Assembly (NCBI GenBank): GCA_025449595.1
Contig: JANWJC010000027.1
Span: 1-33,817, forward strand
Length of the DNA stretch: 33,817 nucleotides
Direction of reading: 5' to 3'
From: Acidobacteriota bacterium
GTDB taxonomy: Bacteria; Actinomycetota; Actinomycetes; S36-B12; CAIYMF01
Shown here: piece after piece, positions 26,587-33,817 of the stretch
How the letters are laid out: the number at the start of each line of letters is the position of its first letter
How positions within the stretch are numbered: position 1 is the first letter of the stretch
Notes under the pieces: model-generated
Seen by the model: only the letters and a program-made list of their open reading frames with translations
The model's database searches: none
Told to the model about the DNA's origin: nothing
Program-made: the position numbers and the translations under genes

Positions 26587-27690
26587 TTGTCGCCCACCGA
26601 CAGATCGCCGGCCACCGACGCCGACGCGCTGATGCGGGCTGCCATCGCTCAGGTGGCACCTGGCACGTTGCTGCGCGACGGGCTCGAGCGGATCCTGCGC
26701 GGGCGCACCGGCGGCCTTGTCGTCCTCGGGTTCGACCGTACCGTCGAGGCGATGTCGACCGGCGGGTTCGCCATCGACGTCGAGTTCACCGCCCAGCGAC
26801 TGCGCGAGCTGTCCAAGATGGACGGCGCCGTGATCTGCGACAAGGACGCGACGAAGCTGCTGCGCGCCGCGGTGCAGCTGCTCCCGGACCCGTCGATCCC
26901 CACGGACGAGCAGGGCACCCGCCACCGCACCGCTGACCGGGTGGCCAAGCAGACCCCGTTCGTGGTCGTCAGCGTCAGCAAGTCGATGAACACCATCGCG
27001 TTGTACGTCGGCAGCCGGCGCTACGTCGTCGAAGGGTCGGCCGCGATCTTGTCGCGGGCCAACCAGGCGCTGGCCACCCTGGAGCGCTACAAGATGCGTC
27101 TGGACGAGGTCAACGGCACGCTGTCCGCGCTGGAGATCGAGGACCTCGTAACGGTCCGCGACGTGGTCAACGTCGTCCAGCGCCTGGAGATGGTGCGGCG
27201 CATCTCCGGGGAGATCGACGACTACGTCGTGGAGCTCGGGACCGACGGCAGGCTGCTGACCCTGCAGCTCGACGAGCTCGTCGCGGGCGTGGATGCCGAA
27301 CGAGCCCTTGTCGTACGCGACTACGCCCCCGCGACCACCGGTCGCCGCGGCAACGCCGTCGCCTCGGTGTTCGACGAGGTGGACGCCCTGTCGGGTACGG
27401 ACCTGATCGACCTGCCGCTGGTGGCCCGCGCGGTCGGGCTGGGCGCGAGCAACGACGCGCTCGACCAGCCCGTCAGCCCGCGCGGCTTTCGGCTCATGGC
27501 GCGGGTGCCCCGGCTGCCGGAGGTCGTCGTCGAGCGTCTCGTCGAGCACTTCGGGGGGCTGCAGAAGCTGCTCGCGGCCAACATCGACGAGCTGCAGGCG
27601 GTCGAGGGCGTCGGCGAGACGCGGGCCCGCTCCATCCGCGAGGGTCTGAGCCGGCTGGCGGAGTCCAGCATCCTCGAGCGCTACGTCTGA
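26587..27690 (+). CDS. disA: Diadenylate cyclase / DNA integrity scanning protein DisA
   Basis: A 367-residue octameric DNA scanner that makes cyclic di-AMP from two ATP. The DAC domain has the catalytic MDGAVICDKD and GTRHRTADR motifs (the DGA and RHR signatures). A helical linker follows, then a C-terminal helix-hairpin-helix DNA-binding region (LQAVEGVGETRARSIREGL). I chose the TTG at 26587 because GGGAG lies 5 bases upstream. A TTG at 26557 would add 10 residues. The length fits the family. The stop is 20 bases from the convergent cheW stop. Confidence 0.96.
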   Translation: MSPTDRSPATDADALMRAAIAQVAPGTLLRDGLERILRGRTGGLVVLGFDRTVEAMSTGGFAIDVEFTAQRLRELSKMDGAVICDKDATKLLRAAVQLLPDPSIPTDEQGTRHRTADRVAKQTPFVVVSVSKSMNTIALYVGSRRYVVEGSAAILSRANQALATLERYKMRLDEVNGTLSALEIEDLVTVRDVVNVVQRLEMVRRISGEIDDYVVELGTDGRLLTLQLDELVAGVDAERALVVRDYAPATTGRRGNAVASVFDEVDALSGTDLIDLPLVARAVGLGASNDALDQPVSPRGFRLMARVPRLPEVVVERLVEHFGGLQKLLAANIDELQAVEGVGETRARSIREGLSRLAESSILERYV

Positions 27691-27710
27691 ACCCGCTACT
27701 TCTGGACCAG

Positions 27711-28184
27711 CTAGCTCTGGACCAGGACCGACGACCCGAGGGCCGGACCCGTGGCGGGTTCGTACGCCGGATCACCGATGGCCGGCACCCGGGGCAGGTC
27801 GACGAGCAGCATCGGGGTGCCGCCCTCGGCCGGGCGCAGCACGGCACTGGCGTACGAAGGGAGCGCCGGACCCGTGGCGGGGTCGAGGATCAACGCTCCT
27901 GGGCGCTGCACCGAGGTCACCCGGTCCACGAGCAGCCCTACCTGGTCCTCGTAGCGCGGCACGATCAGGTCACCGACGACCGTGGGTTCCGAGCGCAGGT
28001 CCAGCACGGGGACCGAGGCGCCGCGGACGTCGACGAGGCAGAGCTCGCGCCCGGACAGCGTGCGACCGCTGCCGGGAAGCCTCCGTACCTCGCTGGCGCG
28101 CAGCACCTCCATCACGTCGGCCACGTCGACGGCGAACGACGTCCTGCCGACCTCGAACGTCAGATGCCCTCCCACGTCAGACAT
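27711..28184 (-). CDS. cheW: CheW-like chemotaxis adaptor
   Basis: A 157-residue CheW/CheA-regulatory-domain protein, an adaptor that normally couples receptors to CheA. It has the two five-stranded barrels of the family: HLTFEVGRTSFAVDVADVMEVLR, LVDVRGASVPVLDLR, VGLLVDRVTSVQ, and PMLLVDLPRVP near the end. The last 40 residues repeat the phrase PATGPAL twice. A strong AAGGAGG site precedes the ATG. It is the third gene of the module, 96 bases after cheR. No cheA or receptor gene is in this window, so its partner is unknown. Confidence 0.88.
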   Translation of the reverse strand: MSDVGGHLTFEVGRTSFAVDVADVMEVLRASEVRRLPGSGRTLSGRELCLVDVRGASVPVLDLRSEPTVVGDLIVPRYEDQVGLLVDRVTSVQRPGALILDPATGPALPSYASAVLRPAEGGTPMLLVDLPRVPAIGDPAYEPATGPALGSSVLVQS

Positions 28185-28280
28185 GCCTGCCTCCTTCCCG
28201 GGCCTGGACCGCAGCGTGCTCCTGGGAAGGATCGGTCGTCCGGGGGCCCGGCCTGAGGGGCCAGGTGCCGCCGTACGCCG

Positions 28281-29717
28281 TCATCGGGCGGCCGCCCGGT
28301 GATCGCACTCCTCGGCGAGGCGGCGGCACAGCGTCACCAGCTCGGCCACGTCGCAGCCGTCGAGGAGGGCGTTGAGGTCCGCCGGCGAGGTGCCGGGCAG
28401 GGTCGCGGCCGCCGCCCGGTACTCCCGGGCCGCTGCACCGGGCTCGGCGCACCGGGCCAGCGCCCCGGCCAGCAGGAAGCGGGCATGTCCGGCGCGAGGT
28501 GAGAGATACACCGCCTTGCGCAGCGCGACGAGCGCGCCGGGGTCGTCGCCGACCGTCGCGCGCGCCTGGCCCTCCACGACGTACGCGTCGACCTCGAACG
28601 GCGAGGCGGCGGCGGCGCGCGCGGCCAACCGGGCCGCTTCGGAGTACCTGGCCTGCTCCATCGCGGTCCGCGCGTCCTTCAGCAGCGACGTCGCGGCGTC
28701 GGGGTCGGGCATCGTGTCCAACGGGTCCGGCTCGGGGCGCACCGCGGCGCGCACCCGCTTGGCCCGCGCCGGCCTTGTGGGGCGGGGGGCCGGTGGCGCG
28801 GCCCGCGGGACCGGCCGCTGCGGGGGGGCCGGCTTGGGGGAGGTCGTGGCCGGCACGTCCTTGCGGTACGCGAACGCGTCGCCGAGCGTCACGAGCGTGA
28901 AGTCTTCGGTGACCTGCCAGAGCGTCTCGGCGTGACCGATGACCAGGTAACCACCGGGGGCCAGGACGCGGTGGAACGTCGCGATGAGCTCGCTCATCGT
29001 GTCCCGGGAGAAGTAGATCGTGACGTTGCGGCACACGATGAGGTCCGCCTGCCCGCGGTCGAGCGGCGGGTCGTCGGTGACGAGGTTGTGCAGCCGCGCC
29101 GTGACGACGTCGCGTACCTCCGCCGCGACCTCGTGGACGCCAGCTCCGCGCGGGGTGAACCAGCGCTCGACCTGCGCAGGGGTTGCGAACGACAGCGACC
29201 GCCCGGAGTACCGGGCCTGCTTCGTGGCGGCCACGGCGACGGAGGAGACGTCGGTGGCCAGGATCCGTACCTCCGGGGCGGTCGGCAGCCCGGTCGCCGC
29301 CTCGGCGGCCAGGATCGCCAGAGAGTACGGCTCCTCCCCGCTGGAACAGCCCGCGCTCCAGACAGTCAGCGGCCGGCCGCGGGACACGGCGCGACGCATC
29401 AGCTCGGGCAGCAGCCGGTCGCGCAGCGCGATCATCTGTGGTGGGTTCCGGAAGAAGTGGGTCTCCGGGATGGTGACGTCGTCGAGCAGGTGCTGGCGCT
29501 CGTCTGCCCCGTCGGGCGCCGCGATCCGCGCGAGGTAGGCACCCAGGTCCGCCGCGCCGGTGTGCGCGAGGCGGTCGGCCACGACCGCGCTGAGCGCCGC
29601 GCGCCGGCTCACGTCGAAGACCAGTCCGGCCTCCCGCGCGAGGTAGCCGGACAGGGCGGCGTACTCCCCGTCACTCAACGTGCGGCTCCGGGACAGCGCA
29701 CCAGCGACGGTGGTCAC
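28281..29717 (-). CDS. cheR: CheR methyltransferase with C-terminal TPR-like region
   Basis: A 478-residue chemoreceptor glutamate methyltransferase. The helical CheR_N domain is about residues 15-70. The catalytic domain has TIPETHFFRNP (82-92), the SAM loop WSAGCSSGEEPYSLAIL (120-135) and VCRNVTIYFS (228-237). After a Pro/Ala/Arg-rich linker (about 290-335), an Ala-rich helical-repeat region (about 345-450) looks like TPR repeats. CheR-TPR forms are often found in pathways other than classical flagellar chemotaxis. The GTG start overlaps the cheB stop by 4 bases. Confidence 0.93.
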   Translation of the reverse strand: MTTVAGALSRSRTLSDGEYAALSGYLAREAGLVFDVSRRAALSAVVADRLAHTGAADLGAYLARIAAPDGADERQHLLDDVTIPETHFFRNPPQMIALRDRLLPELMRRAVSRGRPLTVWSAGCSSGEEPYSLAILAAEAATGLPTAPEVRILATDVSSVAVAATKQARYSGRSLSFATPAQVERWFTPRGAGVHEVAAEVRDVVTARLHNLVTDDPPLDRGQADLIVCRNVTIYFSRDTMSELIATFHRVLAPGGYLVIGHAETLWQVTEDFTLVTLGDAFAYRKDVPATTSPKPAPPQRPVPRAAPPAPRPTRPARAKRVRAAVRPEPDPLDTMPDPDAATSLLKDARTAMEQARYSEAARLAARAAAASPFEVDAYVVEGQARATVGDDPGALVALRKAVYLSPRAGHARFLLAGALARCAEPGAAAREYRAAAATLPGTSPADLNALLDGCDVAELVTLCRRLAEECDHRAAAR

Positions 29718-30877
29718 GGCGAATCGGCCCCCAGAATCCGTCTGACCGACACGGCCACCCGCGGCGCGATGTCGTCCAGGGCCAGCTCGATGCTGACGGC
29801 GTCCAGGGCCCGGGCCGCGCCGGGCATGCCCCAGACCGCCGAGCTCTGCTCGTCCTGCCCGATGGTGACCGCGCCCTGCTGGCGCATCTCGAGCAGGCCG
29901 GCCGCCCCGTCGCGACCCATTCCGGTCAACAGGACCCCGATCGCATTGGGGCCACAGGCCTGCGCCACGTTGTGGAACGTGATGTCCACCTCGGGGACGT
30001 GCAGCTGCCCGGGGCGCGGCTCGGTCAGGCGCACCCGGAGGCCCGGACCGAGCTCGAGGTTGGCACCGCTGGGTGCGAGCAGCACGTGACCGGCACGAAG
30101 CCGCTCACCGTGCGCCGCCACCGAGACCGGGGCGGCGATCGTGGCGTCGAGCCAGGCGGCGAGGCTGGCAACGAAGCCTTCGGCCATGTGCTGGACGATG
30201 AGGACGGCAGCGGGCAGGTCGGCCGGCAGTCCCGCGAGCACCGCCGCCAGCGCGGGAGGTCCGCCGGTGGACGCGCCGATCGCGACGACGGGCAGCAGGT
30301 CGGTGCTCCGCGCAGTGGCCGGCGTACCGCTGCGCCGGCGGGCGGGCTCGTGGCCGGCCGCGACGCTGTCGGCAGCAGGCCCACCGGGCCCGGACGTACG
30401 TCCCCGCGCTCGGTCCCGCAACCGGCCCCGGGGGTGCGTGATGACTCGGACGCGACTGGCGAAGAGCAGCTGACGGGCCAACAGGTCCCCGTACGCGGCC
30501 GAACCGAGTGCTTCCGCGGTCGAGGCGATCACGTCGACCGCGCCACCGGCGATGGCCTCGTCCGGGTCCTGGGCCGCCGCCCCGGTGAGCACGATCGGCA
30601 GTGGGCACCTGGCCATTACCTGCTCCACGACCTCCAGGCCACCGGCACCGGACGCCAGGTCGAGCAGGATCACGCGTGGTCGGTGGTCGGCGATCAGGGT
30701 CTGGACTTCGTCGGGGTCCCGGGCCGCGCCGCAGACGTTCAGCCCTCGGTCGGTGAGCAGCTGGGCCAGGCGGACCTGCCGCGTCCCCGCGGCCACGATC
30801 ACCACGGACAGCGCGACGTCGACCGTCTGCGGGGCCCACGGCGTCGTGGTCACGACCGGTTGCGCCGCAGGCTGCAC
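29714..30877 (-). CDS. cheB: CheB methylesterase with degenerate receiver domain
   Basis: A 387-residue protein. The C-terminal methylesterase domain is intact: Ser203 in IGASTGGPPAL, His230 in LIVQHM and Asp323 in LLTGMGRDGA, with VPEVDITF between. The N-terminal receiver-like domain (about 21-125) keeps the phosphoacceptor-position Asp73 (ILLDL) and Thr98, but the paired acidic residues are Ala29-Ala30 (VIVAAG) and the conserved lysine is Ser119 (AVDVIAST). It is unlikely to be phosphorylated normally. I chose the GTG at 30875-30877, with AGAGG 7 bases upstream; the frame is open further upstream without domain sequence. It is the first gene of the module. Confidence 0.9.
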   Translation of the reverse strand: MQPAAQPVVTTTPWAPQTVDVALSVVIVAAGTRQVRLAQLLTDRGLNVCGAARDPDEVQTLIADHRPRVILLDLASGAGGLEVVEQVMARCPLPIVLTGAAAQDPDEAIAGGAVDVIASTAEALGSAAYGDLLARQLLFASRVRVITHPRGRLRDRARGRTSGPGGPAADSVAAGHEPARRRSGTPATARSTDLLPVVAIGASTGGPPALAAVLAGLPADLPAAVLIVQHMAEGFVASLAAWLDATIAAPVSVAAHGERLRAGHVLLAPSGANLELGPGLRVRLTEPRPGQLHVPEVDITFHNVAQACGPNAIGVLLTGMGRDGAAGLLEMRQQGAVTIGQDEQSSAVWGMPGAARALDAVSIELALDDIAPRVAVSVRRILGADSP

Positions 30878-30967
30878 CGACGCACCTCTTCTACTCGCCC
30901 CCCGACGAACCGGCGATGCTCGCCGCTCGACGACGCGTCTGCCTCGCACCCTGTCAGTCGGCGCGTC

Positions 30968-31031
30968 GGGGCCGGCGCTTGAGTTCGGCCGGCCGTCCCG
31001 GGGCCGGCGCATGAGCAGGCCGGCCCGTCCC
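30968..31031. repeat. Imperfect tandem repeat, two 32-bp units
   Basis: Units at 30968-30999 and 31000-31031 both start GGGGCCGGCGC and end with GTCCC; the middle differs by several substitutions and a small shift. They lie in the 191-base gap between cheB and the membrane-anchored protein gene, and hold palindromic GGCCGGCC cores. No promoter is convincing here. Confidence 0.55.
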
Positions 31032-31068
31032 GGGCCGGAATCGGCCGGGTCCGAACGGGTGGCCGGGA

Positions 31069-31737
31069 TCAGGTGAGTGAGAACGGGGCCGGTGCCGAAC
31101 TTACGTTCCCGTTGCGGCCGATGAGCGTGTACGACCCTGCGCTCGCGGCGGGCTGGTTCGCCGGGCAGCCCTGCGCCGAGGCACGGCCGGGCCAGGTGAC
31201 GCTGACTGAATACGACTGGCCGGCGGCGATCGTGGCCGGGCCCGCCGCCCCGCCGGGACTGCAGTCGTCACTGGACCAGAACTTCGTGCCGCCCTTGTTG
31301 ATGATCAGAGTGTTGGGCAGCGCGCCCACGTCGCGCACGCAGGCGTGCGACGAGGTGTTCGTGATCTGCATCCGCAGCTTCGGCGTCGACCCGACCGGAT
31401 AGGTGGCCGCGTCCGTGGATGCGGTGACCGAGATGTCGGAGTCCTTGCACTTCGGGGTCGTGGCGGTCGGCGTGCTCGTCGGGGTCTTGCTGGGGGCAGC
31501 GGATTCCTGCTTCGTCGGGGTCGCCGACGGGGTGGGGGTCGCGGACTGCTTCGAGGCCGAGGGAGTGGGTGAGGCGGACACCGAGGGGCTCGCGACCGGC
31601 GCCGTACCGCCGCTGCGGCCCCCGATGAGCCACACCGCTCCGCCGATGATGAGGACCACGACGATCGCGACCAGGACCCGGCGCACCCAGTAGACGCTCG
31701 GGGGCTGCGGCCCGACCGGGTGGATCACATGGCTCAC
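31069..31737 (-). CDS. Membrane-anchored Ser/Thr/Pro-rich extracytoplasmic protein
   Basis: A 222-residue protein of unknown function. One N-terminal membrane helix (about 20-41, VRRVLVAIVVVLIIGGAVWLIGG) is followed by a Ser/Thr/Pro/Lys linker (about 45-95) likely to cross or span the cell wall. The C-terminal domain has about 125 residues with four cysteines (two pairs likely) and beta-sandwich character (KLRMQITNTSSHACVRDVG, YSVSVTWPG). It would sit outside the membrane. Similar proteins occur beside mutY in other actinobacteria. The GTG start has no ribosome binding site but a TAGCGT box 7 bases upstream. Confidence 0.85.
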   Translation of the reverse strand: MSHVIHPVGPQPPSVYWVRRVLVAIVVVLIIGGAVWLIGGRSGGTAPVASPSVSASPTPSASKQSATPTPSATPTKQESAAPSKTPTSTPTATTPKCKDSDISVTASTDAATYPVGSTPKLRMQITNTSSHACVRDVGALPNTLIINKGGTKFWSSDDCSPGGAAGPATIAAGQSYSVSVTWPGRASAQGCPANQPAASAGSYTLIGRNGNVSSAPAPFSLT

Positions 31738-31744
31738 GGGGTGG

Positions 31745-31750
31745 ACGCTA
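31745..31750 (-). promoter_or_regulatory. -10 element (TAGCGT) of the membrane-anchored protein gene, leaderless type
   Basis: TAGCGT on the minus strand is exactly 7 bases before the GTG, identical in sequence and spacing to the ppx box. mutY starts 62 bases away on the other strand, with a weaker CAGAAT box (31798-31803) 8 bases before its GTG. Confidence 0.5.
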
Positions 31751-31811
31751 CCGGGCAGGCGGGCCGGATCGGGGGCACACTCACCGGAGCCGTCGCGCAG
31801 AATGGCTGACC

Positions 31812-32816
31812 GTGACGCGAGCCCACCGCCCTCCGGACCCGTCCGGAGCCGTGCCGGAACGGGCCGAGCGCGTCGTCGCCGAGGTCCTGGGCTGGTACGC
31901 CGGCCATCAGCGAGACCTGCCCTGGCGAAGCGCGGACCGCACCCCTTGGGGAGTGCTGGTCAGCGAGGTCATGCTGCAGCAGACGCCGGTGGACCGCGTC
32001 GTCCCGTACTGGACGAGCTGGTTGCAGCGCTGGCCCACGCCGAGGCGGTTGGCCGGGTCCACCACGGCCGACGCCGTCCGGGCGTGGGGCCGGCTGGGCT
32101 ACCCGAGGCGGGCGCTACGACTGCACGCGGCGGCGCTCGCGTGCGTGGAGCGGTTCGGCGGCGCGGTGCCGTCCTCGTACGAGGACCTGCGGACCCTGCC
32201 CGGCGTCGGTGACTACACGGCGGCTGCCGTGGTGGCGTTCGGCTTCGGCGGCGCAGCGGTCGTGCTGGACACGAACGTGCGTCGGGTGCTGGCCCGGGTC
32301 TTCGTCGGGCGGGCCCTGCCCGGGCCGTCGGTGACGGTGGCCGAACGGGTGCTCGGCGCAGCGGTGCTGCCCGTGGGCCCGCGGGTCGCCGCGACCTGGT
32401 CCGTCGCCGTCATGGAGCTCGGCGCCCTGGTCTGCACGGCGAGATCACCGGACTGCGGTGGTTGCCCGATCGCGCCGGACTGCCGTTGGTTGGCCGCGGG
32501 CAGCCCGCCGGCGCAGGGTCCGGCCCGGCCGACGCAGCGCTTCACCGGCACCGACCGGCAGGTTCGGGGCCTGCTGCTTGCCGTGCTGCGCGAGGACGAC
32601 GCGGCTGTGCCCTCCCACCGGCTCGACACGGTGTGGCCCGACCCGGTGCAGCGGGACCGTGCCCTGGCCACGCTTGTGGCCGACGGGCTGGCCGAGGCGC
32701 TGCCCGGGGGTACGTACCAGCTGCCTCAGCGCGGGTCGCGCCACAGGGTGTCGACGGTCGGGCCGTCGTACGGCAACGAGAACCTGTCCACGCGGCGAAA
32801 GCCCACCGACTCATAG
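31812..32816 (+). CDS. mutY: A/G-specific adenine glycosylase MutY
   Basis: A 334-residue base-excision repair enzyme that removes adenine mispaired with 8-oxoguanine. The catalytic Glu lies in VSEVMLQQTPVDRV. The helix-hairpin-helix is LRTLPGVGDYTAAAVVAF, followed by the catalytic Asp in VLDTNVRRVL. The 4Fe-4S cluster motif Cys-X6-Cys-X2-Cys-X5-Cys is in CTARSPDCGGCPIAPDC. The C-terminal part after about residue 300 (beyond TYQLPQ) is not family-like. It is a 30-residue extension that runs antisense over the end of the neighbouring GNAT gene. The GTG start is near a weak -10 box. Confidence 0.94.
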   Translation: MTRAHRPPDPSGAVPERAERVVAEVLGWYAGHQRDLPWRSADRTPWGVLVSEVMLQQTPVDRVVPYWTSWLQRWPTPRRLAGSTTADAVRAWGRLGYPRRALRLHAAALACVERFGGAVPSSYEDLRTLPGVGDYTAAAVVAFGFGGAAVVLDTNVRRVLARVFVGRALPGPSVTVAERVLGAAVLPVGPRVAATWSVAVMELGALVCTARSPDCGGCPIAPDCRWLAAGSPPAQGPARPTQRFTGTDRQVRGLLLAVLREDDAAVPSHRLDTVWPDPVQRDRALATLVADGLAEALPGGTYQLPQRGSRHRVSTVGPSYGNENLSTRRKPTDS

Positions 32817-33325
32817 CGCGCCAGGTTCGCCGGGTTGGACGACTCCAGGTAGGCAGGGCGCCCGACCGCGTCGAGCTCGGCGAGGTCGGCCCGCAGCAGC
32901 GCCATGCCCACACCACGGCCCCGGTGGGCCGGGTTCGTCGCGAAGATGTCGAGGTACTGGTGCTCGGCTTCGGGGCGGTGCTGCTCGAACACGGCGTAGA
33001 CCTCCGGCATCACCGCGCCCCAGTCCCCCATGACCGCCGCGGCCAGCTGGTCGGCGTGCGCCTCGTCCTCGGCCAGCACCTCCGGCGCACCCGGCGGCAG
33101 CCACAGGGTCACCGCCGCCCCGCCGTCGGCGACCCGGCCTGCGCCGGCGGCCACCGCGGCCCGGGCGTACTGCGCCCAGTAGCTCGCCCGCAGCTCACGA
33201 GAGGGCACGGGGTCACCGAAGATCCACGCCCAGGTCGGGTCGTCCTCGAACGCCTCGGCCAGCGTGCGGGCCGTGGCGTCGATGTCGGCGACGGTCATGG
33301 GGCGTACGACCACCGGGTCGACCAC
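32726..33325 (-). CDS. GNAT family N-acetyltransferase
   Basis: A 199-residue acetyltransferase. The N-terminal strand VVVRPMTVADIDATARTLAEAF and the acetyl-CoA loop ATNPAHRGRGVGMALL are clear, followed by AYLESSNPANLARYESVGFRRV. This resembles the branch found near many actinobacterial housekeeping genes and acting on small amines or antibiotics; the substrate is unknown. The start is GTG at 33323-33325 with GAGAGG close upstream. Its 3' end overlaps the mutY 3' end by 91 bases in convergent orientation. It lies 24 bases after the clpC stop and may be co-transcribed with it. Confidence 0.9.
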   Translation of the reverse strand: MVDPVVVRPMTVADIDATARTLAEAFEDDPTWAWIFGDPVPSRELRASYWAQYARAAVAAGAGRVADGGAAVTLWLPPGAPEVLAEDEAHADQLAAAVMGDWGAVMPEVYAVFEQHRPEAEHQYLDIFATNPAHRGRGVGMALLRADLAELDAVGRPAYLESSNPANLARYESVGFRRVDRFSLPYDGPTVDTLWRDPR

Positions 33326-33349
33326 GTGCCCTCTCTTCGCTGCGTCTTG

Positions 33350-33817
33350 TCAGTCGCTGACGGGTTCGTCCCCCGGCGTCGTGGGCTCGGCGGCTGCACC
33401 GGCTCCCACGGGTACGACATCGGGCAACGCGGCCTTGGGCTCGCTGCGGAACGTGAACTCCCGCGTGTCGCCCTCACCCTGCACATCGACCACGACGATC
33501 GTGCCCGGCAACAGCTCACCGAACAGGATCCGCTCGGAGAGCTGGTCCTCGATCTCGCGCTGGATGGTGCGTCGCAGCGGCCGGGCACCCAGGACCGGGT
33601 CGTAGCCGCGCTCGGCGAGCAGCGCCTTGGCGCCCACGGTGAGCTCGATGCCCATGTCCTTGTCCCGCAGCCGGCCGTCGAGCTTGGCCATCATCAGGTC
33701 GACGATCGTCACGATCTCGTCCGGTGTCAGCTGGTGGAACACGATGGTGTCGTCGATGCGGTTGAGGAACTCGGGCCGGAAGTGCTGCTTGAGCTCGTCG
33801 TGCACCTTGTTCTTCAT
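33350..33817 (-). CDS. clpC: ATP-dependent Clp protease ATPase subunit ClpC, 3' part
   Basis: The C-terminal 155 residues of a class I AAA+ unfoldase; the N terminus, Walker motifs and P1-loop lie beyond the right edge. Visible parts are the end of the second ATPase domain (FRPEFLNRIDDTIVFHQLT) and the small D2 domain with the sensor 2 arginine (YDPVLGARPLRRTIQREIED). An acidic, Ala/Pro-rich tail of about 40 residues ends the protein. ClpC delivers substrates to ClpP for degradation. Actinobacterial clpC is normally a long gene, so the window holds less than a fifth of it. The first Met at the edge is internal, not a start. Confidence 0.95.
   Translation of the reverse strand: MKNKVHDELKQHFRPEFLNRIDDTIVFHQLTPDEIVTIVDLMMAKLDGRLRDKDMGIELTVGAKALLAERGYDPVLGARPLRRTIQREIEDQLSERILFGELLPGTIVVVDVQGEGDTREFTFRSEPKAALPDVVPVGAGAAAEPTTPGDEPVSD

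Noticed and set aside
27701-27722. Direct repeat of CTGGACCAG around the cheW stop
   Set aside because: It is a 9-10 base duplication beside the stop codon with no sign of an attachment site or mobile element.
30878-31012. Upstream extension of CheB to an ATG at 31012
   Set aside because: The added 45 residues are Arg/Pro-rich without family similarity, and the GTG at 30877 has a good ribosome binding site.

Overview
The window is a very G+C-rich actinobacterial chromosome segment. Evidence for the lineage: a 32-residue bS22-type ribosomal protein gene, a BldC-like DNA-binding protein, a Rex repressor heading a haem/cytochrome c operon, the radA-disA pair, a CtpE-like P-type ATPase, frequent GTG starts, and TANNNT boxes 6-7 bases before start codons (a leaderless-mRNA signature). 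I cannot fix the genus. No rRNA, tRNA, CRISPR array, transposase or integrase was seen, and no gene-free stretch exceeds 300 bases.

Region 1 (1-7730, minus strand) is one tightly packed operon read right to left: rex, an unrecognised 86-codon ORF, a CobA/HemD-type fusion, a histidine phosphatase, a TlpA-like lipoprotein, ccdA, resB and ccsB. It links redox sensing to sirohaem/haem synthesis and to System II cytochrome c maturation. A promoter with an overlapping Rex-like operator lies upstream of rex. The genes hemA, hemC, hemB and hemL, common neighbours at this locus in related genomes, are not here.

Region 2 (7816-15000) holds a secreted beta-helix protein, a glutaredoxin-like protein and an acyl-CoA-synthetase-like ligase on the minus strand. 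A divergent HAD-IB phosphatase follows, then a minus-strand group: BldC-like regulator, bS22, an NAD-dependent epimerase-like protein and a lysophospholipid-type acyltransferase.

Region 3 (15051-18069, minus) carries proline dehydrogenase, proC and an AcuC-type deacetylase. Region 4 (18248-24156) has a GNAT gene and a P-loop gene on the plus strand. These converge, across a long 24-bp inverted repeat, on a four-gene operon with 4-base overlaps at every junction: ppx/gppA, ctpE-like ATPase, TIM-barrel isomerase, TetR regulator.

Region 5 (24253-27690, plus) holds a cysteine-rich protein of unknown function, radA and disA, with hairpin terminators between them. Region 6 (27711-30877, minus) is a compact cheB-cheR-cheW module without cheA or cheY; its CheB receiver domain has lost key residues. 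Region 7 (31069-33817) has a membrane-anchored Ser/Thr/Pro-rich protein, mutY, a GNAT gene whose 3' end overlaps mutY convergently, and the 3' part of clpC, cut by the window edge.

Most of the window is conserved actinobacterial housekeeping. The parts most worth a second look are the shortened rex-hem-ccs operon, the che module with its altered CheB, the palindromic element at 19401-19467, and the cysteine-rich protein at 24253.
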